A stretch of DNA of 64,000 nt from Massilia sp. PAMC28688. Its GTDB lineage: Bacteria > Pseudomonadota > Gammaproteobacteria > Burkholderiales > Burkholderiaceae_D. Numbering within the stretch: position 1 is the first letter of the stretch; each line of letters begins with the position of its first letter. This document shows positions 8,427-15,749 of the stretch, one piece after another. A model generated the notes under the pieces. The model worked only from the letters and a program-made list of their open reading frames with translations. It searched no databases and was not told the origin of the DNA. Location: NCBI RefSeq assembly GCF_019443445.1, contig NZ_CP080378.1, forward strand, positions 558,001-622,000, in the 5' to 3' direction. Both the position numbers and the translations under genes were made by a program.

Positions 8427-9164
8427 ATGACCTCACTTGTCCACATCATGCAAAACCTGGCGCAGACGAGCAGCTTGCCGCTGTACCAGCAATTGCAGCG
8501 GGCACTGCGCGAAGCGATCGACAAGCGCGTCTTCGGCCCGGACGAGGCCTTGCCGGCAGAGCGCCAGCTCGCCACCGACCTGTCGATTTCGCGCATCACG
8601 GTGCGCAAGGCCATTGACGGCCTGGTCAGTGAAGGCTTGCTGGTCAAGCGGCCCGGTTCGGGCAACTTCATCAATACCAGGATTGAAAAGAATTTCGCCA
8701 AGCTGACCTCGTTTTCAGAAGACATCCTGGCGCGCGGGCGCACCCCGCGCAGCGTGTGGCTGGCCCGCTCGGAAGGCACGGTCACGCCGGAAGAAGCGAT
8801 GCGCCTGGGCCTGTCGCCGGGCGCGCCCGTGTACCGCTTTCACCGCATCCGCTACGCCGATGAAATTCCGATGTGTATCGAGTATGCGACCATCGTGGCG
8901 GCCGCCCTGCCCTCGCTTGAGACCGTGGGGGTGTCGATGTACCAGGCGCTGGAAGAGGCAGGCAACCGCCCGGTGCGGGCGCTGCAGCGACTGTCGGCCA
9001 TCTTGCTCAATGCCGAGCAGGCCAAGCTGCTCGACTCCAAACCGGGCGACGCGGGCCTGTCGGTGGAACGCCTGGGATTTTTGCGCGACGGCAGCGCCGT
9101 GGAGTTTTGCCGCTCTTACTTTCGCGGCGACATGTACGACTTCGTGGCCGAACTGAGTTCATAG
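8427..9164 (+). CDS. GntR-family regulator, HutC/UTRA type
   Basis: 245 residues. The winged-helix domain spans about 15-80 (SSLPLYQQLQRALREAI, ALPAERQLATDLSISRITVRKAI, SGNFI) and the UTRA effector domain about 95-240. The ATG at 8427 is preceded by AAGG at 8414; the in-frame extension upstream lies in intergenic DNA rich in operator-like half-sites and is rejected. UTRA domains bind small metabolites, often phosphorylated sugars (NagR/DasR) or histidine-pathway compounds (HutC). Its position facing the receptor gene makes it the likely local repressor. A 9-bp GC hairpin follows the stop codon. Confidence 0.9.
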   Translation: MTSLVHIMQNLAQTSSLPLYQQLQRALREAIDKRVFGPDEALPAERQLATDLSISRITVRKAIDGLVSEGLLVKRPGSGNFINTRIEKNFAKLTSFSEDILARGRTPRSVWLARSEGTVTPEEAMRLGLSPGAPVYRFHRIRYADEIPMCIEYATIVAAALPSLETVGVSMYQALEEAGNRPVRALQRLSAILLNAEQAKLLDSKPGDAGLSVERLGFLRDGSAVEFCRSYFRGDMYDFVAELSS

Positions 9165-9185
9165 CAGGCCGGGCAGCCGGCCTGC
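9164..9185. terminator. GC hairpin between convergent GntR and SDR genes
   Basis: A perfect 9-base-pair stem (GCAGGCCGG / CCGGCCTGC) with a four-base loop starts on the last base of the GntR stop codon. No T-tract follows, so it is a possible bidirectional or Rho-assisted stop rather than a classical terminator. Confidence 0.45.
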
Positions 9186-9192
9186 TGCTGCA

Positions 9193-9993
9193 CTAGATGG
9201 CGGTCAGACCGCCGTCAACGGCCAGCTGGTGACCGGTGACAAAGGAGCTCTTGTCCGAGCACAGCCACAGCGCCGCATTGGCCACTTCTGCCGGTTCGCC
9301 AAAACGCCCCAGGGGATGGACTTTTTTGAGTTTTTTCTCGCGCTGCGGTTCGCGCTCAAGCGCACGCGCCATCATGGGCGTATTGATCACGCCGGGGCAC
9401 ACGCTGTTGATCCGAATATTGCTCAGGGCGTACTCGGCCGCAGCCGTGCGCGTCATGCCCACGACGGCATGCTTGCTTGCCGCGTAGATGGGCTGGGTGG
9501 GGGCGCCCACCAGGCCGGCCACGGACGCGGTATTGACAATGCGCCCGCCCCCTTCCTGCTTGAGCATCTGGCGGATTTCATATTTCATGCACAGCCAGGT
9601 GCCCTTGACGTTCACACTCATGATGCGGTCAAACAACACTTCGTCGGTCTCGGCCAGTGGCAAGGCTTCTTCTTCAATCCCGGCATTATTGAAAGCACAA
9701 TCCAGGCGTCCATAATACGCAACAGTTTTGTCGATCAGGGCCTCGACTTCGGATGCCCGCGTCACATTGCATTGCACAAACAAGGCCTTGCCGCCCCCCT
9801 CCACAATCATGGCAGCGGTGGCATGGCCCCCGTCCACCGATGTATCGGCCACCACCACGCACGCCCCGGCGCGCCCGAAGGCCACTGCCGCCGCCCTGCC
9901 AATACCGCCTGCCGCCCCCGTTACCAGGACCACCTTGCCCTCGAACGAAGTATCTTTCACCTTAGTGTTGTGCACGATCTGACGCCTTTCCAT
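9193..9993 (-). CDS. Short-chain dehydrogenase/reductase
   Basis: 266 residues from ATG at 9993. The classical SDR signature is complete: TGAAGGIG cofactor loop (25-32), NNAG (102-105), catalytic serine in NTASVAG (S157) and YAASK (Y170, K174), ending with the usual VTGHQLAVDGG. An acidic D50 after the second strand favours NAD. A better ribosome site (GGAAAGG) precedes an internal GTG at 9975, so the true protein may be 260 residues. Best resemblance is to glucose/3-beta-hydroxysteroid-type SDRs; the substrate is not determinable. It converges with the GntR gene. Confidence 0.9.
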   Translation of the reverse strand: MERRQIVHNTKVKDTSFEGKVVLVTGAAGGIGRAAAVAFGRAGACVVVADTSVDGGHATAAMIVEGGGKALFVQCNVTRASEVEALIDKTVAYYGRLDCAFNNAGIEEEALPLAETDEVLFDRIMSVNVKGTWLCMKYEIRQMLKQEGGGRIVNTASVAGLVGAPTQPIYAASKHAVVGMTRTAAAEYALSNIRINSVCPGVINTPMMARALEREPQREKKLKKVHPLGRFGEPAEVANAALWLCSDKSSFVTGHQLAVDGGLTAI

Positions 9994-10067
9994 GTTGCAG
10001 TCCAGAAGTCGAAGCTTCCATAGAGCAACATCTTAGCGTAAAGATTCATGCTTCGCAGCAATAAATG

Positions 10068-10517
10068 TTATTGGCGTGCGCGTTTTTCGTGGCTTTGCTG
10101 ATGCGAACTGATACGCGACAGTTCCCCCATCTCTTCGGCCAGGAATTCGAGCAGGTCGTCCACGCTCACGATACCGGTCAGGCCGCCGCCACTGTTGACC
10201 ACGGGAACGCGCCGGATGCCGCGAAAGCGCATCCGTTCAATGGTTTCATAGACATCGTCTTCCTCGGCTGCCGTGAGCAGGTCGTCGCTCATGATGTCGC
10301 CCACCAGCAGGCTGGCCGGGTCCAGGCCCAGGGCAATCACGCCGACCACGATGTCGCGGTCGGTCACGATCCCGACCGGCATCTTTTCGCCATTGGGCTG
10401 GTCCACCACCACCACGTCGCCCACGTGGTATTTTCGCATCAGCAGGGCAGCGCCCTGCACCGTTTCATCGCGCTTGCAGTAGATGGTTTGTACCGTGCAG
10501 ATTTCGCCAACTTTCAT
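10068..10517 (-). CDS. CBS-pair domain protein
   Basis: 149 residues and essentially two CBS domains in tandem: residues about 1-65 (MKVGEICTVQTIYCKRDETV ending VGIVTDRDI) and about 75-135 (VGDIMSDDLLTA ending GIVSVDDLLEFL). A GGGGAGGG ribosome site ends just before the doublet ATGATG; the second ATG (10517) has workable spacing. Stand-alone CBS pairs bind adenine nucleotides and regulate partners; no partner domain is fused here. The chain ends in a short charged tail. It lies downstream of the DUF3579-like gene, separated by a 122-base GC-rich gap. Confidence 0.88.
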   Translation of the reverse strand: MKVGEICTVQTIYCKRDETVQGAALLMRKYHVGDVVVVDQPNGEKMPVGIVTDRDIVVGVIALGLDPASLLVGDIMSDDLLTAAEEDDVYETIERMRFRGIRRVPVVNSGGGLTGIVSVDDLLEFLAEEMGELSRISSHQQSHEKRARQ

Positions 10518-10639
10518 CATCCCTCCCCGGCCGCAGCCAAAGTCATGTTGGGCAGGCGCCCGCGCGCCCGCGCGAAGTCTTACGCTATCGCGGGCACCTT
10601 GACGGCAGTTGACATGGCTCAAACCGGCCACGGAGCAGC

Positions 10640-10984
10640 TCAGGCTTTCGGGTCGCCCGGTAATGGAAGGAAACAGGCGTCGACCACTTGCAGGTCGTTG
10701 TCCTTGGCGAAATTGCGCACGAAGTGGTAAGCCAGGGGTTCGAGCTGTTGCAGGTCGTTGTTGACCACCACGGCCTTGACACCGCCCAGCATGGTCGGAC
10801 GGACATAGGGGGAGTAGGACAGATGGGCATTGCGCCCGCCCGTGCCTTCCGGGCGAAAACAGGACATCACGCCGCACAGGCGGTCGGCCCAGTCGCTGGG
10901 ACGGAATTGCCGGCCGTCGCTGGTGAGGCCAAGAATGAAGAACTCTTCCTGCAGCTTCATCTTGTTGTCAGATAACTCGGCCAT
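10640..10984 (-). CDS. DUF3579-like conserved protein
   Basis: 114 residues. The conserved blocks ILGLTSDGRQFRPSDWADRL, YSPYVRP and PLAYHFVRNFAKDNDLQV match what I recall of DUF3579, a small family nearly confined to betaproteobacteria with no assigned function. There is no signal peptide or membrane helix. It is downstream of the CobD-like gene on the same strand with 120 bases between. The family name is from memory; what can be seen directly is a small soluble alpha/beta protein with strongly conserved aromatic and proline residues. Confidence 0.7.
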   Translation of the reverse strand: MAELSDNKMKLQEEFFILGLTSDGRQFRPSDWADRLCGVMSCFRPEGTGGRNAHLSYSPYVRPTMLGGVKAVVVNNDLQQLEPLAYHFVRNFAKDNDLQVVDACFLPLPGDPKA

Positions 10985-11104
10985 AGGCAGTCGGAAACGG
11001 GTGGCGTCCCGGGTGCTGGCACCCGGCTCGTGGAACCCCGGTATTATATCTTATAGAAGAGTCCCATGCACCCTGCGTCAAGCCGGCAGGGCGAAGGCAC
11101 CGGC

Positions 11105-12073
11105 TCAGGTGCTGCCGCCCAGCCAGTTGGCGCCGGATACGAGCAGCAGCAGCATCATCCATAGTAACAGGGCGCGCCACACCAGTCCCACCGTGCTTTG
11201 CAGTGCGCGCGCGCTTGGCTCTTCGCCGGGCATGATCTCGACATCGCTGTCGGTGGAATCGACCGTGGCCGCGTCCGGCGGCAAGACCTTGGAAGCGTTT
11301 TCGTTGGGGGTGCCCAGGCGAATGCCCATGGCGCCGCCGCCGGCGGCCAGGATGATGCCGCGCGGCTCTTCCGTCCAGCGGTGGGCGAAATTGCGCCATG
11401 CATAAATGGCATCCTCGAAATTGCCCACCACGGCAAAGGCAACTGCCGTCAGGCGCACGGGGATATAGTCGATCCAGTAAAAGGCGCGGGTGGCAAACTG
11501 GCCAAAGGCTTCATTGCGCATGTGTTCGGGCTCGTTCCAGGCGCGCGCCAGGTATTCCGAGACCCGGTACAGCACGGCGCCGGCCGGGCCGAGCGGCATC
11601 AGGACCCAGAAAAACACGCCAAACACATTGCGGTGGGTGGTGATCAGGGACTTTTCCACGGCAATGCGCGAAATTTCCGAGACATCCATGCCGACCGTGT
11701 CGATCTTGACCCATTCGGCCAGCAGGCGCCGCGCCTCGGCCTCATTGCCGGCCGACAGGGCCAGCTGGATGGAAGTGAAATAATGGCTATAGTGGCGAAA
11801 GCCCAGCGTCAGGTAGATGATGAGCACGTTCCAGGCAAAGGCCACCAGTTCCCAGCCCAGGTTCATGAACACCCAGTAGATGAGCGCGGTGGGGATCATA
11901 AGGCCGGCGATCAGCAGGAGCCAGCCCATGCGACCGTTGGCGGCATCACCGGCGTTGAACCAGCCTTCCATCTTCATGGCAAAGGCCTTGATCTCGGCAT
12001 AAATCAGATTGTCTGCGCGCAGGGGCTTCAATTGCTCGATGAGGAGCGCGCAAAGAATGGAGAGAAATGTCAT
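11105..12073 (-). CDS. CobD/CbiB-family membrane protein
   Basis: 322 residues starting at ATG 12073, with AAAGGA close upstream; a TTG one codon earlier is less likely. The N-terminal MTFLSILCALLIEQLKPL helix and the block FWYIDYIPVRL-like (YWIDYIPVRLTAVAFAVVGNFEDA) correspond to the CbiB/CobD/AmpE-type fold, where a conserved D-Y-x-P-x-R-L segment precedes a membrane helix. Several hydrophobic helices are evident and the last ~25 residues form a C-terminal helix. In betaproteobacteria this version is annotated as CobD/CbiB family but is found without a cobalamin operon, as here, so a role in aminopropanol attachment should not be assumed. Confidence 0.75.
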   Translation of the reverse strand: MTFLSILCALLIEQLKPLRADNLIYAEIKAFAMKMEGWFNAGDAANGRMGWLLLIAGLMIPTALIYWVFMNLGWELVAFAWNVLIIYLTLGFRHYSHYFTSIQLALSAGNEAEARRLLAEWVKIDTVGMDVSEISRIAVEKSLITTHRNVFGVFFWVLMPLGPAGAVLYRVSEYLARAWNEPEHMRNEAFGQFATRAFYWIDYIPVRLTAVAFAVVGNFEDAIYAWRNFAHRWTEEPRGIILAAGGGAMGIRLGTPNENASKVLPPDAATVDSTDSDVEIMPGEEPSARALQSTVGLVWRALLLWMMLLLLVSGANWLGGST

Positions 12074-12194
12074 CAATGGTCCTTTTCGAGTGCTGCGAGA
12101 CGGCGTCGCTCGCTACGATAGCGCAGAGCCAAGGCAGAATCAAACTTATTGGGGTAATTAACTGTAATTGCGCCCTGCCCGGCCCGCACCCGAC

Positions 12195-12863
12195 TCAGCC
12201 GGCGCGCAGGAAGTGGAACAGGTTGCGCAGCATGCCGGCCGTGGCGCCCCAGATGAAAAAGCGCTCGAAGGGCATGGCATAAAAGCTGCGCCGGCCCGAG
12301 CCGTCCGGCAAGTCGACCGACAGGCGGCGGTGATTGGCCCCGCTCATCAGGAAGGCCAGCGGCACTTCAAACACTTCGGCCACTTCATTGGGGTCGGGGG
12401 CCAGCGTGAACGGTGGCTGGACCAGGGCCACCACGGGGGTGACGCGGTAGCCGGTGCCGGTGACGTAATCGGGCAAGGTGCCGATCACCTCGATATGGCT
12501 GCGCGCCAGCCCGATTTCTTCCTCGGTCTCGCGCAGCGCCGTGTCCACGGCCGACAGGTCGAAGGCTTCGGCACGCCCGCCGGGAAAGCTGATCTGGCCG
12601 GCATGATCGGTCAGGTGCGCCGTGCGCAGGGTCAGCAGCATGGTCAGCCCCTGCTCCCGCTCGACGAGGGGAATCAAGACCGAGGCCGCCGTGATCTCCT
12701 TGCGCGAAGAAAACCATTCCGGCTCGGTTTCCGGCTCCCACTGGGGCGGGCTGGCGAAACAGGCGCGCAAGGCGGCCGCCGTCATGCGCTCGGGCGCCAG
12801 CGGCGCTTCGCTGCCGTAGGCATCGATGGGAAGCTGTTCCGGATCGAAGGGTAGTTGTGCCAA
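12195..12863 (-). CDS. NUDIX hydrolase, CoA pyrophosphatase type
   Basis: 222 residues. The NUDIX box is complete: GGRAEAFDLSAVDTALRET continuing EEEIGL, preceded by LTLRTAHLTDHAGQISFPGG, which is the NuCoA (UPF0035) motif of enzymes hydrolysing coenzyme A to phosphopantetheine and 3',5'-ADP. The first codon appears to be TTG (12863) with a weak AGGA/AAGAGA ribosome site; no ATG is available before residue 28. It is upstream of the CobD-like gene on the same strand, 121 bases apart. Confidence 0.88.
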   Translation of the reverse strand: MAQLPFDPEQLPIDAYGSEAPLAPERMTAAALRACFASPPQWEPETEPEWFSSRKEITAASVLIPLVEREQGLTMLLTLRTAHLTDHAGQISFPGGRAEAFDLSAVDTALRETEEEIGLARSHIEVIGTLPDYVTGTGYRVTPVVALVQPPFTLAPDPNEVAEVFEVPLAFLMSGANHRRLSVDLPDGSGRRSFYAMPFERFFIWGATAGMLRNLFHFLRAG

Positions 12864-12912
12864 TTCTCTTGTCCTGTCAATAAAGCCGCATGCAATATCA
12901 GCCTGCCCTTAT

Positions 12913-12940
12913 AAAAAAAGGCACCCGGGAGGATGCCTTT
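12913..12940 (-). terminator. Terminator of the rpsP-rimM-trmD-rplS operon
   Basis: A seven-base-pair stem (AAAGGCA / TGCCTTT) with a ten-base GC-rich loop is followed on the minus strand by a run of seven T. It lies 24 bases after the rplS stop codon. Confidence 0.8.
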
Positions 12941-12963
12941 CTTGAGAGTCGCAGTCGCCGATA

Positions 12964-13347
12964 TTACTTGGCAGCAGCGCTTGCGGCGCGGCGGTTTGGC
13001 AGCTTCTCTTTGATACGTGCCGACTTGCCCGAACGCTCGCGCAGGTAGTACAGCTTGGCACGGCGGACATCACCACGACGCTTGACTTCGATCGACGCGA
13101 TCAGCGGGGAATACAGCTGGAAGGTACGCTCGACGCCTTCGCCGGACGAGATCTTGCGAACGATGAAGTTCGAGTTCAGGCCACGGTTACGACGGGAGAT
13201 GACCACGCCTTCGTATGCCTGGGCGCGCTTGCGGGTGCCTTCGACGACGTTGACGTTGACGATGACGGTATCGCCTGGTGCAAAATCAGGAATCGTCTTG
13301 CCCAGACGGGCAATTTCTTCCTGCTCAAGTGCTTGAATCAGATTCAT
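12964..13347 (-). CDS. rplS: 50S ribosomal protein L19
   Basis: 127 residues beginning [17 protein letters not shown], with GGAG just upstream of ATG 13347. The sequence [50 protein letters not shown] (in part) and the basic C-terminus are diagnostic of L19, which sits at the 30S-50S interface. It is the last gene of the rpsP-rimM-trmD-rplS operon, 112 bases after trmD, and is followed by a strong terminator. A longer frame upstream is intergenic and rejected. Confidence 0.97.
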   Translation of the reverse strand: MNLIQALEQEEIARLGKTIPDFAPGDTVIVNVNVVEGTRKRAQAYEGVVISRRNRGLNSNFIVRKISSGEGVERTFQLYSPLIASIEVKRRGDVRRAKLYYLRERSGKSARIKEKLPNRRAASAAAK

Positions 13348-13459
13348 TTTATAACTCCAATAACCATCGTGCTGGCGCGCTGCCCGGCAAGCGGGTTGCC
13401 CAGTAGAGGATGGGGTTCTAACCACGCGGGCAACATGCCTGCGCTTCTTTACTGCCTTG

Positions 13460-14227
13460 CTACTGCTGCTGCGCAGGTTTGACCACACCTGCCAAAAACT
13501 GTTCATCGGCTTTCGTCAGCTGCCCGGCGCTGCGCGCACGGACCAGCAAATCGGGCCGCTTGCTGGCGGTCGCTTCGAGCATGCGCTCGCGCCGCCACTT
13601 GACAATCTCTGCATGGTTGCCGCCCATGAGTACTGGCGGCACGCCCACACCTTCATACATGTCGGGCCGGGTGTAATGGGGCGAATCGAGCAGGCCGTTG
13701 ACAAAACTGTCTTCGAGCGCCGATGCGTCGTCACCGAGCACGCCCGGCAATTGCCGGATCAGCGCATCCATCAGCGCCATGGCCGGCAGTTCGCCGCCGG
13801 AAAGGACGAAATCGCCAAGGCTGATTTCCTCGTCAACACAGCGGTCCAGCAAGCGCTGGTCGACCGCTTCATAGCGACCGCACAGCAAGACCAGACCCGC
13901 CTCGTCCTTGAGCTGCATGACCTTGTCGTGGGTCAGCGGCTTGCCTTGCGGCGACATGAACAGGACGCGCGGCACCGGCAATTCTGCCATGACCTGGCGT
14001 TGCTTGGCCGCGGCAATGGCCGCTTCCAGCGGTCTGGCCAGCATCACCATCCCCGGGCCGCCGCCGTACGGGCGGTCATCCACGGTGCGGTGGTTGTCGG
14101 TCGTGAAATCGCGCGGATTCCAGGTCGACAGCTCCCAGCGCTTTTGCTCAAAGGCGCGCCGGGTGACCCCGGACTGCGTCAATGCGGCAAACATTTCGGG
14201 AAACAAGCTCACGACATCAAAGTGCAT
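13460..14227 (-). CDS. trmD: tRNA (guanine37-N1)-methyltransferase
   Basis: 255 residues, the normal length. [13 protein letters not shown] at the N-terminus, [11 protein letters not shown] around residue 53-63, and [12 protein letters not shown] with [14 protein letters not shown] form the trefoil-knot SAM-binding core of TrmD, which methylates G37 of tRNAs to prevent frameshifting. It is in the canonical operon position after rimM (26 bases) and before rplS. Confidence 0.97.
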   Translation of the reverse strand: MHFDVVSLFPEMFAALTQSGVTRRAFEQKRWELSTWNPRDFTTDNHRTVDDRPYGGGPGMVMLARPLEAAIAAAKQRQVMAELPVPRVLFMSPQGKPLTHDKVMQLKDEAGLVLLCGRYEAVDQRLLDRCVDEEISLGDFVLSGGELPAMALMDALIRQLPGVLGDDASALEDSFVNGLLDSPHYTRPDMYEGVGVPPVLMGGNHAEIVKWRRERMLEATASKRPDLLVRARSAGQLTKADEQFLAGVVKPAQQQ

Positions 14228-14253
14228 CGCAACCCCGCTGGGCAGACCCGGCC

Positions 14254-14802
14254 TTAATAATCGAGGCCCCAGTCCACCGTAATGGTCTTGCCCGCCTGGT
14301 CGACCGTCTTGACGAACTGGTCTACAAACGGGATCAGGCGCTCGGGCGCCTTGTCACCTTCCGCTGCCACCGGCGTGATCCGCAGAATCGATTGCGCGCC
14401 GTTGTGCATCATGTCGGTGACCTGACCGAGGGCTTCGCCCTGCAGGTTCACCACTGCCAGGCCGATCAGATCGGCCCAGTAAAATTCGTTGTCCTCGAGC
14501 TGGGGAAACTCGCTGCGCGGAACCGAGACAGCGGCACCCTTGAGCGCCTCCGCAGCATCGCGTCCCAGCACATCGACCAGCTGCGCCACGACGTCGCCGC
14601 CGTGAATTTTTGCAGTCCGTACCTTCACAGCCCGCAGGCCCGGTTTGTCGAGCCACCAGGTCTTGACGTTCAGCAGCGCATCCGCATCGGTCGAAAACGG
14701 GGTGACCCGAATCGAACCGGTGACCCCGAAGGGACCGGATACGTACCCGACTTGCGTCAGGTCGTCAGGGACTTGCACCCCGGATGCTGCCAAATCGCTC
14801 AA
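14254..14802 (-). CDS. rimM: 16S rRNA maturation factor RimM
   Basis: About 182 residues. [17 protein letters not shown] at the N-terminus and the PRC-barrel part ([20 protein letters not shown], ending [16 protein letters not shown]) identify RimM, which aids 30S head assembly with ribosomal protein S19. No ATG exists in a sensible position: the frame is open through rpsP, and plausible starts are TTG 14802, TTG 14793 or GTG 14778; I chose 14802 for length, with low certainty. The gene begins shortly after the rpsP stop at 14819. Confidence 0.93.
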   Translation of the reverse strand: MSDLAASGVQVPDDLTQVGYVSGPFGVTGSIRVTPFSTDADALLNVKTWWLDKPGLRAVKVRTAKIHGGDVVAQLVDVLGRDAAEALKGAAVSVPRSEFPQLEDNEFYWADLIGLAVVNLQGEALGQVTDMMHNGAQSILRITPVAAEGDKAPERLIPFVDQFVKTVDQAGKTITVDWGLDY

Positions 14803-14818
14803 ACCTGGTTCAGACGAA

Positions 14819-15070
14819 TCAAGCAGCTGCTTTTGGCTGGCTGTTAACCAGACGGGCAACGGTTGGCGACAGTTGTGCGCCAACGCCTTGCCAGTAGGCC
14901 AGACGGTCAGCGGTAATACGCAGGCCAACTTCCTGGCCGGCGGCCATCGGGTTGTAGAAACCGATGCGCTCGATGAAGCGGCCGTCGCGGCGATTGCGCG
15001 AGTCCGTTGCAACGATGTTGAAGAACGGGCGCTTCTTGGCGCCTCCACGAGCTAAACGAATAACGACCAT
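14819..15070 (-). CDS. rpsP: 30S ribosomal protein S16
   Basis: 83 residues. [39 protein letters not shown] and a C-terminal TVARLV are diagnostic of S16. It is the first gene of the operon with rimM, trmD and rplS. A GGAATT element lies before the ATG and a promoter with a perfect TATAAT lies about 40 bases upstream. Confidence 0.97.
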   Translation of the reverse strand: MVVIRLARGGAKKRPFFNIVATDSRNRRDGRFIERIGFYNPMAAGQEVGLRITADRLAYWQGVGAQLSPTVARLVNSQPKAAA

Positions 15071-15110
15071 AATAATTCCAAAAAGTTGTGCTGGGCGGAA
15101 AAAGCCGACA

Positions 15111-15140
15111 ATTATAGCGCGCTATGCCGCGCAGCAGCAA
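15111..15140 (-). promoter_or_regulatory. Sigma-70-type promoter for rpsP operon
   Basis: On the minus strand TTGCTG (15135-15140) and TATAAT (15111-15116) are separated by 18 bases, giving a leader of roughly 35 bases before the rpsP start. Confidence 0.55.
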
Positions 15141-15303
15141 GCGTTAATGACAACAGGGCGCGCACATCGGGAAGAATCGACGATTATCGCCGATTTTGGC
15201 ATTCCCCGCCACCGTCAATTCGCTGCCACAATGCTGCGGCCGCAGCGAATATGACCGATACTGCCCACTTTCATTCCATTAGCCGCTTACTGACTGCTCT
15301 TTC

Positions 15304-15720
15304 ATGCCGACCATCCACAAAAACAAGACCTTTGCCACCTTCCTGGCCCTGACCCTGGGCGGGCTGGGCGTTCACCGTTTTTACTTGCGCGGGCCGTTTG
15401 ACAAGCTGGGCATGCTGCATGCGGCCAGCGTGCCGGTGTCCGGCCTCGTCATTGGCCTGGCGCCGGACGTGCATGGCTTTTACCAGGTGCTGCCGGTATT
15501 GATATCGTACGTGGTGGGGTTTCTGGAAGCGCTGATTGTCGGATTGACACCCGACGAGAAATTTGATGCCAGCTTCAATGCCGGCTCAGGCAAGACCAGC
15601 GCATCGAGCTGGATTCTTGCAGTACTGCTGGTGACAACCATGTTGGTGGGAACCACCGCCCTGATTGCCACCATGTCACGCCTGAACGACCTGCTCTACA
15701 CGAGCGGCTCGTTCGGCTGA
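15304..15720 (+). CDS. TM2-domain membrane protein
   Basis: 138 residues. The N-terminal part KTFATFLALTLGGLGVHRFYL, with the G-x-H-x-F-Y signature, is the TM2 domain, two membrane helices joined by a short turn. Two further hydrophobic segments follow (about 55-80 and 100-122), so four membrane helices are expected. The biochemical role of bacterial TM2 proteins is unknown. Its stop codon lies in a small 7-bp hairpin without T-tract and it converges on the lipoprotein gene 29 bases away. Confidence 0.8.
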   Translation: MPTIHKNKTFATFLALTLGGLGVHRFYLRGPFDKLGMLHAASVPVSGLVIGLAPDVHGFYQVLPVLISYVVGFLEALIVGLTPDEKFDASFNAGSGKTSASSWILAVLLVTTMLVGTTALIATMSRLNDLLYTSGSFG

Positions 15721-15749
15721 ACCGAACGGACCGCCCGCCAGAACGGATC

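Noticed and set aside
15709..15728. Terminator between TM2 and lipoprotein genes
   Set aside because: A seven-base-pair hairpin overlaps the TM2 stop but no T-tract follows.
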